DNA of 64,000 nt from JAANXG01 sp034520625 (lineage in GTDB: Bacteria; Pseudomonadota; Gammaproteobacteria; Arenicellales; JAANXG01). Positions 44,705-53,879 of the stretch are shown here, piece after piece. How positions within the stretch are numbered: the stretch's first letter is position 1; each line of letters starts with the position of its first letter. Location of the stretch: NCBI GenBank assembly GCA_034520625.1, contig JAXHNI010000008.1:124001-188000 (forward strand), read 5' to 3'. The notes under the pieces were generated by a model. It saw only the letters and a program-made list of their open reading frames with translations, searched no databases and was not told the DNA's origin. A program made the position numbers and the translations under genes.

Positions 44705-45523
44705 ATGAAAATTTGCAAACGCGTGACAACCGCCTGTCTGGCCGGTTTGTTCTCGATTTTCGGAGTCACTGCGGCTGTTCAGGCGGACAAGCTGGACGAC
44801 GTCATTAATGCCGGCGAAGTTCGCTGCGGCGTCGTCCTCGACTTTCCCCCGATCGGCTATGTGGACTCCAACAACGAACCCGCGGGTTTCGACGTCGAAT
44901 ACTGCAATGATCTTGCAGCGGCCATGGAAGTGGATGCCAAGATTATCCCGGTTACCTGGGCCGAGCGCCTGCCGGTAATCGTCAATAATCGTGCGGACGT
45001 GGTGTTCGGTGCAACGTCGGATACGCTGGAACGCGCCAAGACTGTCGGTTTTTCCATTCCCTACGCGATTTACTTTGCGCAGGCAGTGGTGGGCAAGGAC
45101 TCGGGAATCGAGACCTTCGAAGACATGAAGGGCAAGCGGGTCGGCGCAGCCGTGGGCACTGTGCCTGAGATCGAATTCCTGAAGTACGCCGAGGAGTGGG
45201 GCACCAAGGATCTTTACCAGGGCTATCAGAGCGAGAACGAGGTCTTCCTCGCAGTTGCCCAGGGCAAGATCGATGCCGGTATTACGACAAACACGGCGGT
45301 AAAGCCGATCGCGGACCAGTACGAGAACATCATTGCAGGCCCTCGTATGCCCTGGACTACGGATTACACTTCCGTCGTAGGCCCCCGCAAGGACCAGGGG
45401 TGGCTCAACTACCTGAACCTCTTCGTCACCCACCAGGTTCGATCCGGCCGGTACCAGGACCTGTGGGAACAATTCGTGGGCGGCGAGGCCCCCGAGCTCA
45501 AGATCCCCGGCGTCTACTACTGA
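44705..45523 (+). CDS. Amino-acid ABC transporter substrate-binding protein
   Basis: A 272-residue periplasmic binding protein of the polar amino-acid (family 3) class. The signal peptide ends near AVQA, and the mature part has the fold markers VRCGVVLDFPPIGYVDSNNEPAGFDVEYC and TSDTLERAKTVGFSIPY. Two cysteines near residues 40 and 68 may form a disulfide. The ATG at 44705 is preferred. The gene is followed by two permease genes and an ATPase gene. The ligand could be an amino acid or a related zwitterion. Confidence 0.88.
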   Translation: MKICKRVTTACLAGLFSIFGVTAAVQADKLDDVINAGEVRCGVVLDFPPIGYVDSNNEPAGFDVEYCNDLAAAMEVDAKIIPVTWAERLPVIVNNRADVVFGATSDTLERAKTVGFSIPYAIYFAQAVVGKDSGIETFEDMKGKRVGAAVGTVPEIEFLKYAEEWGTKDLYQGYQSENEVFLAVAQGKIDAGITTNTAVKPIADQYENIIAGPRMPWTTDYTSVVGPRKDQGWLNYLNLFVTHQVRSGRYQDLWEQFVGGEAPELKIPGVYY

Positions 45524-45595
45524 TCGCGCCGCCGTCCCCGTCCTGACGGCGGGGGCGGCAGGCCCGCCGTTTTCCCTTCCCAGGGGCCGGGGTTC

Positions 45596-46255
45596 ATGGA
45601 CTACACGTTTCACTGGCGGCCGGTTTTCCGCCAACTGCCCGATCTGCTCGAGGCGGCGCTGGTAACCATGGAAGTCGCCGTGCTGGCCATGTTGGTGGGG
45701 ATCGTCCTGGGCATGCTGCTGGCGATTATCCGGATGTCCGGTCGTCGCTCCATCACCTGGATCGCGACGACCTGGATAGAGCTTGCCCGCAACACGCCGG
45801 CGCTACTGCAGCTGTTCTTCTTCGGATTCGGACTGGGCGCGTTCGGTCTGCACTTGAGCCCTTTCCTGATCGTGCTGGCGGCCTTGTCGTTCAACAATGC
45901 CGGCTATCTCGCCGAGACGTTCCGGGGCGGATTTACCGCGGTACCGCCCACCCAGAAGAAGGCGGCGCTGTCCCTGGGCATGACCCTCCCGCAGACGTAC
46001 CTGCGGATCATCATTCCCCAGGTGCTGCGCGTCGTGTATCACCCCATGACCAACCAGATGGTGTGGTCCGTGCTGATGAGCTCCCTGGCGATGCTGGTGG
46101 GCTACCGGGAGCTCTCCGGGGAGACCCAGTTCCTGGCGTCCAAAACCTACCGGATATTCGAGTTCTTCCTGGTTACCGCCGTTATTTACTATGTCATGGT
46201 CAAGCTGATACTCGGCGGTTCGCGCCTCCTCAGCTGGAAACTTTTTCGATACTGA
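45596..46255 (+). CDS. Amino-acid ABC transporter permease (HisM/GltJ family)
   Basis: A 219-residue inner-membrane permease with five helices and the typical sequence EAALVTMEVAVLAMLVGIVL and the EAA loop AALSLGMTLPQTYLRIIIPQ that contacts the ATPase. It lies 72 bp after the binding-protein gene; the gap contains a GC-rich inverted repeat around 45529-45560, probably limiting read-through. Its partner permease follows after 9 bp. Confidence 0.9.
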   Translation: MDYTFHWRPVFRQLPDLLEAALVTMEVAVLAMLVGIVLGMLLAIIRMSGRRSITWIATTWIELARNTPALLQLFFFGFGLGAFGLHLSPFLIVLAALSFNNAGYLAETFRGGFTAVPPTQKKAALSLGMTLPQTYLRIIIPQVLRVVYHPMTNQMVWSVLMSSLAMLVGYRELSGETQFLASKTYRIFEFFLVTAVIYYVMVKLILGGSRLLSWKLFRY

Positions 46256-46264
46256 CGTCAGGGT

Positions 46265-46927
46265 ATGGAACAGGTATCCGTATTCACCGCCTTTCAGGCC
46301 TCCGACCTCTGGTTCCTCACCGAAGCCGCCGGCCGGACGCTGCTGATATCCGTCCTCGCGATTTCGATCGGCACGCTGTTCGGCTGTGTATTCGGATGGT
46401 TGCTGTCCGTGGGGCGCGGGCTGGCGGATGCGACGCTCGGCGTGTTCCTCGATGTGTTCCGGAGCGTCCCGCTGATCATTCAGCTGATCCTGTTCTACAA
46501 TTTCTTCCCGATTATCGGATTCAACCTCGATCCCTTCGCCTCGGGCACGGTGGTGCTGGTGCTTTACACCAGCGCTCTGGTGGCGGCGGTAGCCCGGGGC
46601 GGCATCGACTCCGTACCGGAAGTTACCCGCCGCGCCGCGCGGTCCTTGGGCATGACATACTGGCAGGATCTGCGCCATATTGTCTGGCCCATCGGCCTGC
46701 GGGCGGTGCTGCCGTCCTGGACCGGCGTCGCCCTGGGGGTGCTGAAGGACTCGGCCCTGGTGTCCGTGCTGGGCTATGTCGAGCTGCTGCGCGCGTCACA
46801 GATTCTGATGACTCGGACCCAGGAACCTTTCGTGGTGCTCATTATTGTCGGGATGTTCTACTTCGCCCTGTCGTTCCCCATATCGCGGCTTTCCGCCCGT
46901 CTTGAGAAAAGGTGGCAGTATGATTGA
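46265..46927 (+). CDS. Amino-acid ABC transporter permease (HisQ/GltK family)
   Basis: A 220-residue second permease of the same importer, with helices and an EAA loop AARSLGMTYWQDLRHIVWPI. It overlaps the ATPase gene start by 8 bp. The pair of different permeases indicates a heterodimeric membrane domain. Confidence 0.9.
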   Translation: MEQVSVFTAFQASDLWFLTEAAGRTLLISVLAISIGTLFGCVFGWLLSVGRGLADATLGVFLDVFRSVPLIIQLILFYNFFPIIGFNLDPFASGTVVLVLYTSALVAAVARGGIDSVPEVTRRAARSLGMTYWQDLRHIVWPIGLRAVLPSWTGVALGVLKDSALVSVLGYVELLRASQILMTRTQEPFVVLIIVGMFYFALSFPISRLSARLEKRWQYD

Positions 46928-47645
46928 AATCAAGGGCGTAAAAAAATCCTTCGGCGACCTGGAGGTGCTCAGGGATATCACACTTACTGTGGACAAGGGG
47001 GAAGTGATCAGTGTGATCGGAGCCAGCGGCTCCGGAAAGTCCACCATGCTCTACTGCATCAACGGGCTCGAATCCATCAACGCCGGCAGCATTCTGGTTG
47101 ACGGCGAGGACGTCCACGCTCCCGGTACCGATCTCAACAAGCTTCGCCGCAAGATCGGTATGGTATTCCAGCAGTGGAACTCCTTTCCCCACTTGACCAC
47201 CCTGGAAAACGTCGCACTGGCACCGCGCATCGTCCTTGGAAAGCCGAAGGAGGAGGCCCGGGAACTGGCCCGCAAGCAGCTCGCTCATGTCGGGCTGGGT
47301 GACAAGCTGGATGTGTATCCCTCGCGGATGTCGGGCGGGCAACAGCAGCGCCTGGCGATCGCCCGGGCCCTGGCTATGAGCCCCGGCTACATGCTGTTCG
47401 ACGAGGTAACCTCGGCGCTGGACCCCGAGCTGGTGGGGGAGGTGCTGGACACGCTGCGGCTTCTGAGTGAAGAAGGGATGACGATGATCGTGGTGACCCA
47501 CGAGATCGGATTTGCGCGGGATGTCTCGGACCGAGTGGCGTTTTTCTGCGAAGGTGTCATCGAGGAGCTGGGATCTCCGGACGAGGTGATCGAAAATCCC
47601 CGGAGCGAACAGACGCAGAAGTTCCTCGCCAATGTGCGGACCTGA
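46920..47645 (+). CDS. Amino-acid ABC transporter ATPase (GlnQ/HisP family)
   Basis: A 241-residue ATPase with Walker A GASGSGKST, the Q-loop GMVFQQWNSFPHLT typical of polar amino-acid importers, signature MSGGQQQR and Walker B YMLFDEVTSALD. The ATG at 46920 gives MIEIKGVKKSFGD, the family start; the frame extends upstream inside the permease gene. It is the final gene of the importer. Confidence 0.92.
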   Translation: MIEIKGVKKSFGDLEVLRDITLTVDKGEVISVIGASGSGKSTMLYCINGLESINAGSILVDGEDVHAPGTDLNKLRRKIGMVFQQWNSFPHLTTLENVALAPRIVLGKPKEEARELARKQLAHVGLGDKLDVYPSRMSGGQQQRLAIARALAMSPGYMLFDEVTSALDPELVGEVLDTLRLLSEEGMTMIVVTHEIGFARDVSDRVAFFCEGVIEELGSPDEVIENPRSEQTQKFLANVRT

Positions 47646-47788
47646 TTGGGAGATGCCGGCGGACGTGAAGTTTTCCGGCATACGTCGCCAGGTTTCGGCG
47701 GGCGGCATTGACGCCGGATATCGAACCGCGGTCACCACCGCATCCATTGAAGTGCCCTGCACATCAATCTAGGAGTGAAATCACCGCC

Positions 47789-48526
47789 GTGCGCTTGAAA
47801 GGCAAGACAATATTTACCACCGCGGCCGGCGCCGGAATCGGCCGCGCCAGCACGCTGGCCATGGCTCGCGAAGGGGCCATGGTGCATGCAACGGACATCG
47901 ACGCGGCGGCTATCGAGTCGCTGAGTGCGGAGTCGGAGAATATAGACGCGTTCACCATGGACGCCCTGGACGCCGATGCCATCGCCGCGGCGGTGGAACG
48001 CGTGGGCGCCCCGGACGTGCTGCTGAACTGTACCGGATTCGTCCATCACGGGACCCTGCTGGACGCCGGCGACGAAGATTTCGACTTCTCGTTCGATCTC
48101 AACGTCAAGGCGCATTTCCGGATAGCGCGGGCCTTCCTGCCGGGTATGATCGACAACGGCGGCGGCTCCATCGTCAACATGGCATCCGTAGCGTCCAGCA
48201 TCAAGGGCGCCGTCGACCGCTGTGTGTACGGCGCGACCAAGGGCGCGGTAATCGGTCTCACCAAATCCATCGCGGCGGATTTCATCGGGCGGGGCATACG
48301 CTGCAACGCAGTGTGCCCGGGCTCGGTGGATACGCCGTCCCTGCGGGAGCGCATGCAGGCCCGGGGGGACTACGAAGCAGCCCGGGAGGCATTCATTGCC
48401 CGTGCCCCCATGGCGCGCATGGCGACGGCGGAGGAGGTGGCGGATCTTGTGGTGTACCTGGCCAGCGACGAGTCCGCCTTCGTGACCGGCCAGACACACA
48501 TCATCGACGGCGGGTGGTCGCTGTGA
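47789..48526 (+). CDS. Short-chain dehydrogenase/reductase
   Basis: A 245-residue NAD(P)-dependent oxidoreductase. It has the N-terminal dinucleotide motif TAAGAGIGRA, the catalytic Ser in VNMASVASS, Tyr-x3-Lys as YGATKGA and the C-terminal GQTHIIDGGW. It resembles the 3-hydroxybutyrate/2-keto-3-deoxy-L-fuconate dehydrogenase group. The GTG at 47789 is preceded by AGGAG at a longish spacing. It overlaps the next dehydrogenase gene by 4 bp and follows the importer by 143 bp. Confidence 0.88.
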   Translation: MRLKGKTIFTTAAGAGIGRASTLAMAREGAMVHATDIDAAAIESLSAESENIDAFTMDALDADAIAAAVERVGAPDVLLNCTGFVHHGTLLDAGDEDFDFSFDLNVKAHFRIARAFLPGMIDNGGGSIVNMASVASSIKGAVDRCVYGATKGAVIGLTKSIAADFIGRGIRCNAVCPGSVDTPSLRERMQARGDYEAAREAFIARAPMARMATAEEVADLVVYLASDESAFVTGQTHIIDGGWSL

Positions 48527-49413
48527 CGCGCATCGGATTCGTCGGCGCCGGGGTCATGGGTCACGGCATGGCGGCCCGCCTGCTTCGGGCCGGCTACCCG
48601 GTTACGGTGATTGCGCATCGCAATCGAACGCCCATTGACGACCTGGTGGCAAAAGGCGCCGAGGAAGCCCGGGATTACCCGGCACTGGCGGCGCGCAGCG
48701 ACATCATTATCCTGTGTGTCAGCAGCTCCAACGTTGTCGAGACGGTGATCGAGGCGCTGCGTCCGGACCTGCGCGCCGGCATGACCGTCCTGGACATGGG
48801 CACATCGAGCCCCGACTCGTCCCGCCGGCTCGCCGCCGCGCTGGAAGCGCTCGAGGTGGCATTCGTCGAAGCGCCGGTAACCGGCGGCATCAAGCAGGCG
48901 GCGGCGGGGGAGCTCGGCGCGCTGGTGGGCGCCGACGAGGACTCGTTCGAGGCGGTTCGGCCGCTGCTTGCATGTATGTGCCGGACGGTGCATCACTTCG
49001 GACCGCCCGGTGCCGGCAATACCGCCAAGCTGCTGAACAATTTCATGGTTTTCGGGATCGCGGCGCTGGTGACCGAGGCGTTCGACACGGCCCGGGACGC
49101 GGGGATCGACTGGCAGAAACTCTACGACGTCGTGGTCTGCGGGTCGGCGGATTCGGGCGTCCTTCGGCGAATCATCGGTTCGGCCGTTCAGGGCGATTAC
49201 CGCGGCTATGTATTCAGCGTGGAAGGTTCCCTGAAGGACATGAAGTACTTCGGAGAATTGTCCGAATCCATGGGCGGCCTGTCCGAGCTCGGCCGGGCCG
49301 TTACACATGTTTACGAGCGGGCCGCCGCCGAAGGGCGGGGCGGCCTGCTGTTGAGCGAGCTCCTGGCGCCGGAAGCCGGCCGTGAAAACGAACGACAACT
49401 GGACGAGGTCTGA
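48523..49413 (+). CDS. 3-hydroxyisobutyrate dehydrogenase-family oxidoreductase
   Basis: A 296-residue beta-hydroxyacid dehydrogenase. It begins TRIGFVGAGVMGHGMAARLL (dinucleotide site) and contains the substrate-site EAPVTGGIKQAAAG and catalytic lysine in GAGNTAKLLNNF. Family members oxidise 3-hydroxyisobutyrate, tartronate semialdehyde and related acids. The GTG start overlaps the SDR stop; the stop abuts the next gene with no gap. Confidence 0.9.
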   Translation: MTRIGFVGAGVMGHGMAARLLRAGYPVTVIAHRNRTPIDDLVAKGAEEARDYPALAARSDIIILCVSSSNVVETVIEALRPDLRAGMTVLDMGTSSPDSSRRLAAALEALEVAFVEAPVTGGIKQAAAGELGALVGADEDSFEAVRPLLACMCRTVHHFGPPGAGNTAKLLNNFMVFGIAALVTEAFDTARDAGIDWQKLYDVVVCGSADSGVLRRIIGSAVQGDYRGYVFSVEGSLKDMKYFGELSESMGGLSELGRAVTHVYERAAAEGRGGLLLSELLAPEAGRENERQLDEV

Positions 49414-50517
49414 ATGCGAATCACCGAGATTGCGATATACCAGGTGGATCTTCCGCTGAAGGAAGGGCGCTACGCGTGGGCGGACGGCAAGTATGTCGAC
49501 ACCTTCGACAGCACCGTGGTCCGCATCGCAACGGACGAAGGCGTGGACGGTTTCGGGGAGGTCTGTCCCCTGGGTCCGTTCTACCTGCCGGCGTTCGGCC
49601 CCGGGGCCAGGGCGGGCATCGGTGAGCTCGCCCCGCACCTGCTCGGTGAGGATCCGACCCAGGCCGCCAGAATCAACACCATCATGGATGCGGCGCTGCT
49701 GGGTCACCCCTATGTCAAGTCGGCCCTGGATATGGCCTGCTGGGACCTCGCCGGCAAGGTCATGGACCAACCGGTGTGCCACCTTTTAGGCGGGCGGTTC
49801 GGCGACTCCGTGGCGCTGTACCGTGCCATCAGCCAGCGCCCGGCGGAGGAAATGGCTGCCAACGTAGCTCTGTACCGGGACGAGGGCTATCGGAAATTCC
49901 AGCTGAAAGTCGGCGGCGACGCGGCCCAGGATATCGCCCGCATCCGTGCGGTCAGGGAGATACTGGAACCGGGGGACGTGCTGGTGGCGGACGCCAACAC
50001 GGGCTGGTTGGCGCCGGACGCGATCCGGGTGGCGAATGCCGTGGCGGATCTGGACGTGTACATCGAGCAGCCCTGTGTGTCATATGAAAAATGCCGTGCC
50101 GTGCGGGATCACACCGATTTGCCGTTCATCCTGGACGAGAATATCGATGGGCTGCAGATGCTTCTGAAAGCGCATGGGGACCGTGCGATGGACGCGATCA
50201 ATCTGAAGATTTCCAAGGTCGGGGGGCTCACCAAGGCCAGGCAGATCCGGGATCTTTGCGTATCCCTGGGCATTCCCATGACCATAGAGGACAGTTGGGG
50301 CGGGGATATCATTACCGCCGCCATCGCCCACCTCGCCCATTCCACGCCGGAACATTTCAGGTTTTCATCGACCGATTTCAACTCCTACGTCACGGTCAGC
50401 AACGCCGATGGTGCGCCGCAGCGAAGCAATGGCACGATGCGCGCCTCCGGCGAGCCCGGCCTGGGCGTGATGCCGCGTATGGACGTGTTGGGGTCGCCGG
50501 TGGCCGAGTACGCCTGA
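49414..50517 (+). CDS. Enolase-superfamily enzyme (mandelate racemase/muconate lactonizing type)
   Basis: A 367-residue cytosolic enzyme with an N-terminal capping domain (~1-120) and a barrel domain. Visible catalytic features are the lysine in FQLKVGGD, the metal ligands in VADANTG, YIEQPC and ILDENID, and a lysine in NLKISKVGG. The pattern is close to that of 4-hydroxyproline betaine epimerase and cis-3-hydroxyproline dehydratase members, but the specificity is not proven. It ends the catabolic operon; its neighbours suggest breakdown of an imported zwitterionic acid. Confidence 0.85.
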   Translation: MRITEIAIYQVDLPLKEGRYAWADGKYVDTFDSTVVRIATDEGVDGFGEVCPLGPFYLPAFGPGARAGIGELAPHLLGEDPTQAARINTIMDAALLGHPYVKSALDMACWDLAGKVMDQPVCHLLGGRFGDSVALYRAISQRPAEEMAANVALYRDEGYRKFQLKVGGDAAQDIARIRAVREILEPGDVLVADANTGWLAPDAIRVANAVADLDVYIEQPCVSYEKCRAVRDHTDLPFILDENIDGLQMLLKAHGDRAMDAINLKISKVGGLTKARQIRDLCVSLGIPMTIEDSWGGDIITAAIAHLAHSTPEHFRFSSTDFNSYVTVSNADGAPQRSNGTMRASGEPGLGVMPRMDVLGSPVAEYA

Positions 50518-50605
50518 GACCTAGTACCCGGGCGGCGGGCTCCTGGGGTGGTTCCTCAGCGGGGCGCAAGTCGTAGGCTGATTCGCGTGCCGGTGCCAGG
50601 GAATG

Positions 50606-50715
50606 GGCCAGTGCCGGGGACCATCCCCCAGGGCCGCTGTAAATACCTCCCTGTACGCTCTGGCTCAAACATCCCTGTTTTCGACAGCCCTGGGAGATGG
50701 TCCCCGGCACTGGCC
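50606..50715 (+). repeat. Hairpin repeat family, copy 6
   Basis: A ~110-bp copy between the convergent enolase-family and GntR genes. The inner arms GGGGACCATC and GATGGTCCCC are exact complements; the outer arms are GGCCAGTGCC and GGCACTGGCC. Confidence 0.88.
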
Positions 50716-50868
50716 ACCACAATTATACGGGGCTTCAAACCGGGTCACGACCGATAGAGACGCCCCTGAGAATGCGGCTTCGAGCCACGTTTCATCGGCC
50801 AGAGGGCTGGCCTCCGGGTCAACGGTCCCGGCGTAGGAGGCGAGTTCCCTCGCCGATGGCCGAATGGA

Positions 50869-51588
50869 TCAATAGGTGTTCTCTCCAGGCGGCATGACCG
50901 ACAGGCCGGCGGTGTGGCGCCGCGAGAGGTAGCTCAGGAATCGTTCGCTGACCTGCATGCTGTGTTCGTGGGCGAGCATTTCCGCGCGGGTCTCATCCTG
51001 CTCCTCGATGGCGTCGATGATCCGGTGGTGCTCGTCGTTGAGCTCCGGCGGCAGGGTGTCATTGAATGAACGGAAGTACAGGCGCAGATAGCGCCGGCCC
51101 TCGTCGAGAAGCCGCGAATTGAATTCGCTCAGGTAGCGGTTCTGGGATGCATCGCTGATGGCGACATGGAAATCATGATTGTACTCGATCATGGCCAGCG
51201 GGTCGTGAATCGCCACGGCGCGGGAAAAAGCGGTTTGCTGGTGCTTGATTCGGTCCAGCTGCTCGGGGCTCCTGAGCCGCGCCGCCAGGCGTGTGGTGAT
51301 TCGCTGCACCAGATCCAGGGCATCGATATAGCTCGAGAACTCCTCGATGTTCAACGGCGCAACGATGGTGCTCTTGTTCGGCAGCGTCTTGATCAGTCCC
51401 TCGCTGGCCAGCCGCACCATTGCTTCGCGAATCGGTGAGCGCGACAGCTTGAATTCCTTGCTGATGCGGGTCTCGTCCAGGAGCTCTCCCGGCGCCAGAT
51501 TGAGACGGAGTATGTCTTCGCGGACTCGCTTGTAGACACGGGCAGCGCCCTGACCGCGCTGTTGTTTGGCGGTGGTTTCCTTTACCAT
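50869..51588 (-). CDS. GntR-family transcriptional regulator (FadR/FCD subfamily)
   Basis: A 239-residue DNA-binding protein. The N-terminal winged helix is visible (YKRVREDILRLNLAPGELL, then LSRSPIREAMVRLASEGL), followed by an all-helical FCD ligand domain with metal-type residues (EYNHDFHVAI, EHSMQVSERF). Such regulators respond to small organic acids. It converges with the enolase-family gene and is divergent from the DUF1028 gene; it probably regulates this catabolic region. The ATG at 51588 is preferred over extension to 51807. Confidence 0.9.
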   Translation of the reverse strand: MVKETTAKQQRGQGAARVYKRVREDILRLNLAPGELLDETRISKEFKLSRSPIREAMVRLASEGLIKTLPNKSTIVAPLNIEEFSSYIDALDLVQRITTRLAARLRSPEQLDRIKHQQTAFSRAVAIHDPLAMIEYNHDFHVAISDASQNRYLSEFNSRLLDEGRRYLRLYFRSFNDTLPPELNDEHHRIIDAIEEQDETRAEMLAHEHSMQVSERFLSYLSRRHTAGLSVMPPGENTY

Positions 51589-51679
51589 GGACGCGAGGTG
51601 TCGCGTGTCAGCCGATACCGGATCGTCACGGGATGGGTTCCTCGCTGCAGGGCTCGCTGCAGGGATTGAGTTTATCTGA

Positions 51680-51699
51680 TTGTTTTGCCGGAAAAACAA
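51680..51699. promoter_or_regulatory. Candidate GntR operator
   Basis: TTGTTTTGCCGGAAAAACAA is a nearly perfect 20-bp palindrome in the divergent region between the GntR and DUF1028 genes. Its TTGT...ACAA ends resemble the TTGTCGACAA palindrome at 44602. Confidence 0.45.
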
Positions 51700-51819
51700 C
51701 AGTCTCAGAATATTCGTCGAAATGCAATTGGTGCTTTTTTTCAAGCCGACGGCGTGTGTGCATATGTGCACCGGATCCGAACGTCTCGAATCCTGCCTCC
51801 GTTCCACCGTGGAGGTTTA

Positions 51820-52497
51820 GTGACTTTTTCCATCGCGGCGCGTTGCGCTGAAACTGGTATGTTCGGCGTGGGGGTCTGCTCGTCGTCGCCTGCGGTGGCG
51901 GCCCGCTGCTCCCATGCACGGGCCGGCGTTGGTGCGGCCACCAGTCAGAACGTGACCGATCCGGGCCTCGGTTCGCTGATTCTCGATAACCTGGCGCAGG
52001 GTCTTACCGCCCGTGAGTCGGTGGAACGTGCCGCGGAGTCCACGGAACAGCGGGAGTTTCGACAGCTCACGGCGGTGGATCGAACGGGCGGGGCATTCGT
52101 TTTCACTGGAAAGCACGCCCTCGGGATCTCCGCCGGCTGCACTGCCCGGGACGTCGCCTGCGCCGGCAATCTGCTCACCGGGGAGGAGATACCCGGGGTC
52201 ATGGTGGAGGCGTTCCGGCACAGCGCGGGCCATCTCGGAGACCGCCTGCTTGCATCCATGCGGGCCGCGCTCGACGCGGGGGGCGAGGCGGGGCCGGTGC
52301 ACTCCGCCGGAATCATGGTGGTTCGGGACCTGTCCTGGCCGATCGTCGATCTGCGGGTCGACTGGACCGATGATGAATGCCCGGTCGAACGATTGGCCGA
52401 TATCTGGCAGCTCTACGCGCCGCAGGTCGAAGACTACGTTATCCGCGCCCTCAATCCCGGCGACGCGCCGGGCTACGGGGTTCCCGGCGACGAGTAG
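51820..52497 (+). CDS. DUF1028 family protein
   Basis: A 225-residue protein beginning VTFSIAARCAETGMFGVGVCSSSPAVAARC, the conserved start of DUF1028, an Ntn-hydrolase-like family of unknown substrate often encoded near amino-acid or peptide import genes. The GTG at 51820 is preceded by a clear GGAGG. Several cysteines near the N-terminus are a family feature. The stop is 39 bp before the convergent pcaB gene. Confidence 0.82.
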   Translation: MTFSIAARCAETGMFGVGVCSSSPAVAARCSHARAGVGAATSQNVTDPGLGSLILDNLAQGLTARESVERAAESTEQREFRQLTAVDRTGGAFVFTGKHALGISAGCTARDVACAGNLLTGEEIPGVMVEAFRHSAGHLGDRLLASMRAALDAGGEAGPVHSAGIMVVRDLSWPIVDLRVDWTDDECPVERLADIWQLYAPQVEDYVIRALNPGDAPGYGVPGDE

Positions 52498-52536
52498 TCG
52501 GGCAGCCGGCGCAAGAGAATGGGGCCGGTGCCGGGG

Positions 52537-53865
52537 CTACGAATCGGCGGCACCGGGATCCAGGAACTGCTCGAGCATGGTGATGGCGGTTGTAATCTGA
52601 TTCGACGGGTGCTTCAGTGCCTCCCAGTCCACATCCGCATCGGTCAGGGCGGCCAGTCGGTCCAGCAGGTGGCCGCCGTCCGCCCCGGTGCGTTCGACGG
52701 CGGTATTCACGAGCTGTCGGGCCTCGCGGCGGGGCATGTGCCGTGCCAGCGCGAACAATGCCGCTTCGGCGCAGGCCAGCCCGTTCAGCGCCTGGAGATT
52801 GTCGCTCATGCGCTGCGTGTCCACCGTCAACCCATCGATCAGGACTCTGGCCCGGGCGATCGCGGTGCCGGCGCTGACGGCCATTTGCGGCAGGGACAGC
52901 CATTCGCTGTTCCAAGCGGCACCGTCGCGCTCATGGTCGTGGATCATCGCTTGATGCATTTCCCCGAGCAGCACCGCGTTATGCCGGCCGAGGGCCACCA
53001 GCAGCTCTGCGCCCACGGGATTGTTCTTTCGGGGCATGGTGGAGGAGCCGCCGCCCCCGACCCGGACTTCGCTGATTCCGGTCTGGGTGAGCAGGATAAT
53101 GTCCTGGCCGAGCTTGGCGAGGCTCCCCGTCACCAGGGACAACCATCCGGCTAGCTCCGCCATGCCGTCGCGATGCGAGTGCCAGGGCAGGACAGGGCAC
53201 GCCAGCGTCAACTCCCGGGCCAGCTCGTCGAGTACCCGCATGCCGTGCTCCCCCAGCACGGAGCGGGTTCCGGCGGCGCCGCCGAGCTGAACCGCCAGTA
53301 CGCGGGGCTTGAGCTCCGCCAGGCGTGTCCGGTGCCTCTGCAGCGGCGCCGCCCAGCCGGCGGCCTTCAGGCCGAAGGACGTCGGTACCGCGCCCTGGGA
53401 CCGGGTGCGACCGAGCATGGGCGTCCCGGCGTGCCGCCGGGCCAGGGTCAACAGCGTGTCCACCAGACCGGCCAGGCGCTGGTCGAGGATCGCGGTGACC
53501 TCACGCATTCGCAGGACCAGCGATGTGTCCATGATGTCCTGGCTCGTCGCACCCCAATGTACGAAATCGGCGGCGCTGTCCCCGACCGCCTCCCGCAGAC
53601 TGTCGATCAGCGCCGTGACCGGCACGCCGTCGCGGGTGGTTGCAGCGGATAGCGAGGACGGATCGGGATCGAGGGTGCGCGCCACCGAGTCGATATGCTG
53701 CGCCGCCTCGCCCGGGATCAACCCCACACGGGCTTCGGCGATGGCCAGGGCGGCCTCGACACGAAGCATGCTGCGAATCTGCTCGCGGTCCTCGAACTGT
53801 GCGGCCACCGTATCGTCGGTGAACAGCCCGCCGAAGATCAGGGAGTCGAATACGCTGGCCGTCAC
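52537..53865 (-). CDS. pcaB: PcaB, 3-carboxy-cis,cis-muconate cycloisomerase
   Basis: A 442-residue fumarase/aspartase-superfamily enzyme that lactonises carboxymuconate in protocatechuate degradation. The superfamily signature is GGGGSSTMPRKNNPVGAE, with DIMDTSLVLRMREV in the middle. The GTG at 53865 gives a family-like start (VTASVFDSLIFGGLF); the frame runs on to 53949 inside the next gene. It is the last gene of the pca cluster, 14 bp after the BKACE gene, and its assignment is supported by pcaGHCD alongside. Confidence 0.9.
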   Translation of the reverse strand: MTASVFDSLIFGGLFTDDTVAAQFEDREQIRSMLRVEAALAIAEARVGLIPGEAAQHIDSVARTLDPDPSSLSAATTRDGVPVTALIDSLREAVGDSAADFVHWGATSQDIMDTSLVLRMREVTAILDQRLAGLVDTLLTLARRHAGTPMLGRTRSQGAVPTSFGLKAAGWAAPLQRHRTRLAELKPRVLAVQLGGAAGTRSVLGEHGMRVLDELARELTLACPVLPWHSHRDGMAELAGWLSLVTGSLAKLGQDIILLTQTGISEVRVGGGGSSTMPRKNNPVGAELLVALGRHNAVLLGEMHQAMIHDHERDGAAWNSEWLSLPQMAVSAGTAIARARVLIDGLTVDTQRMSDNLQALNGLACAEAALFALARHMPRREARQLVNTAVERTGADGGHLLDRLAALTDADVDWEALKHPSNQITTAITMLEQFLDPGAADS

Positions 53866-53879
53866 GGCGCGTTCCGGGT

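Noticed and set aside
51817..52316. Minus-strand frames opposite the DUF1028 gene
   Set aside because: Antisense shadows; the plus-strand frame has a clear ribosome binding site and the DUF1028 signature.
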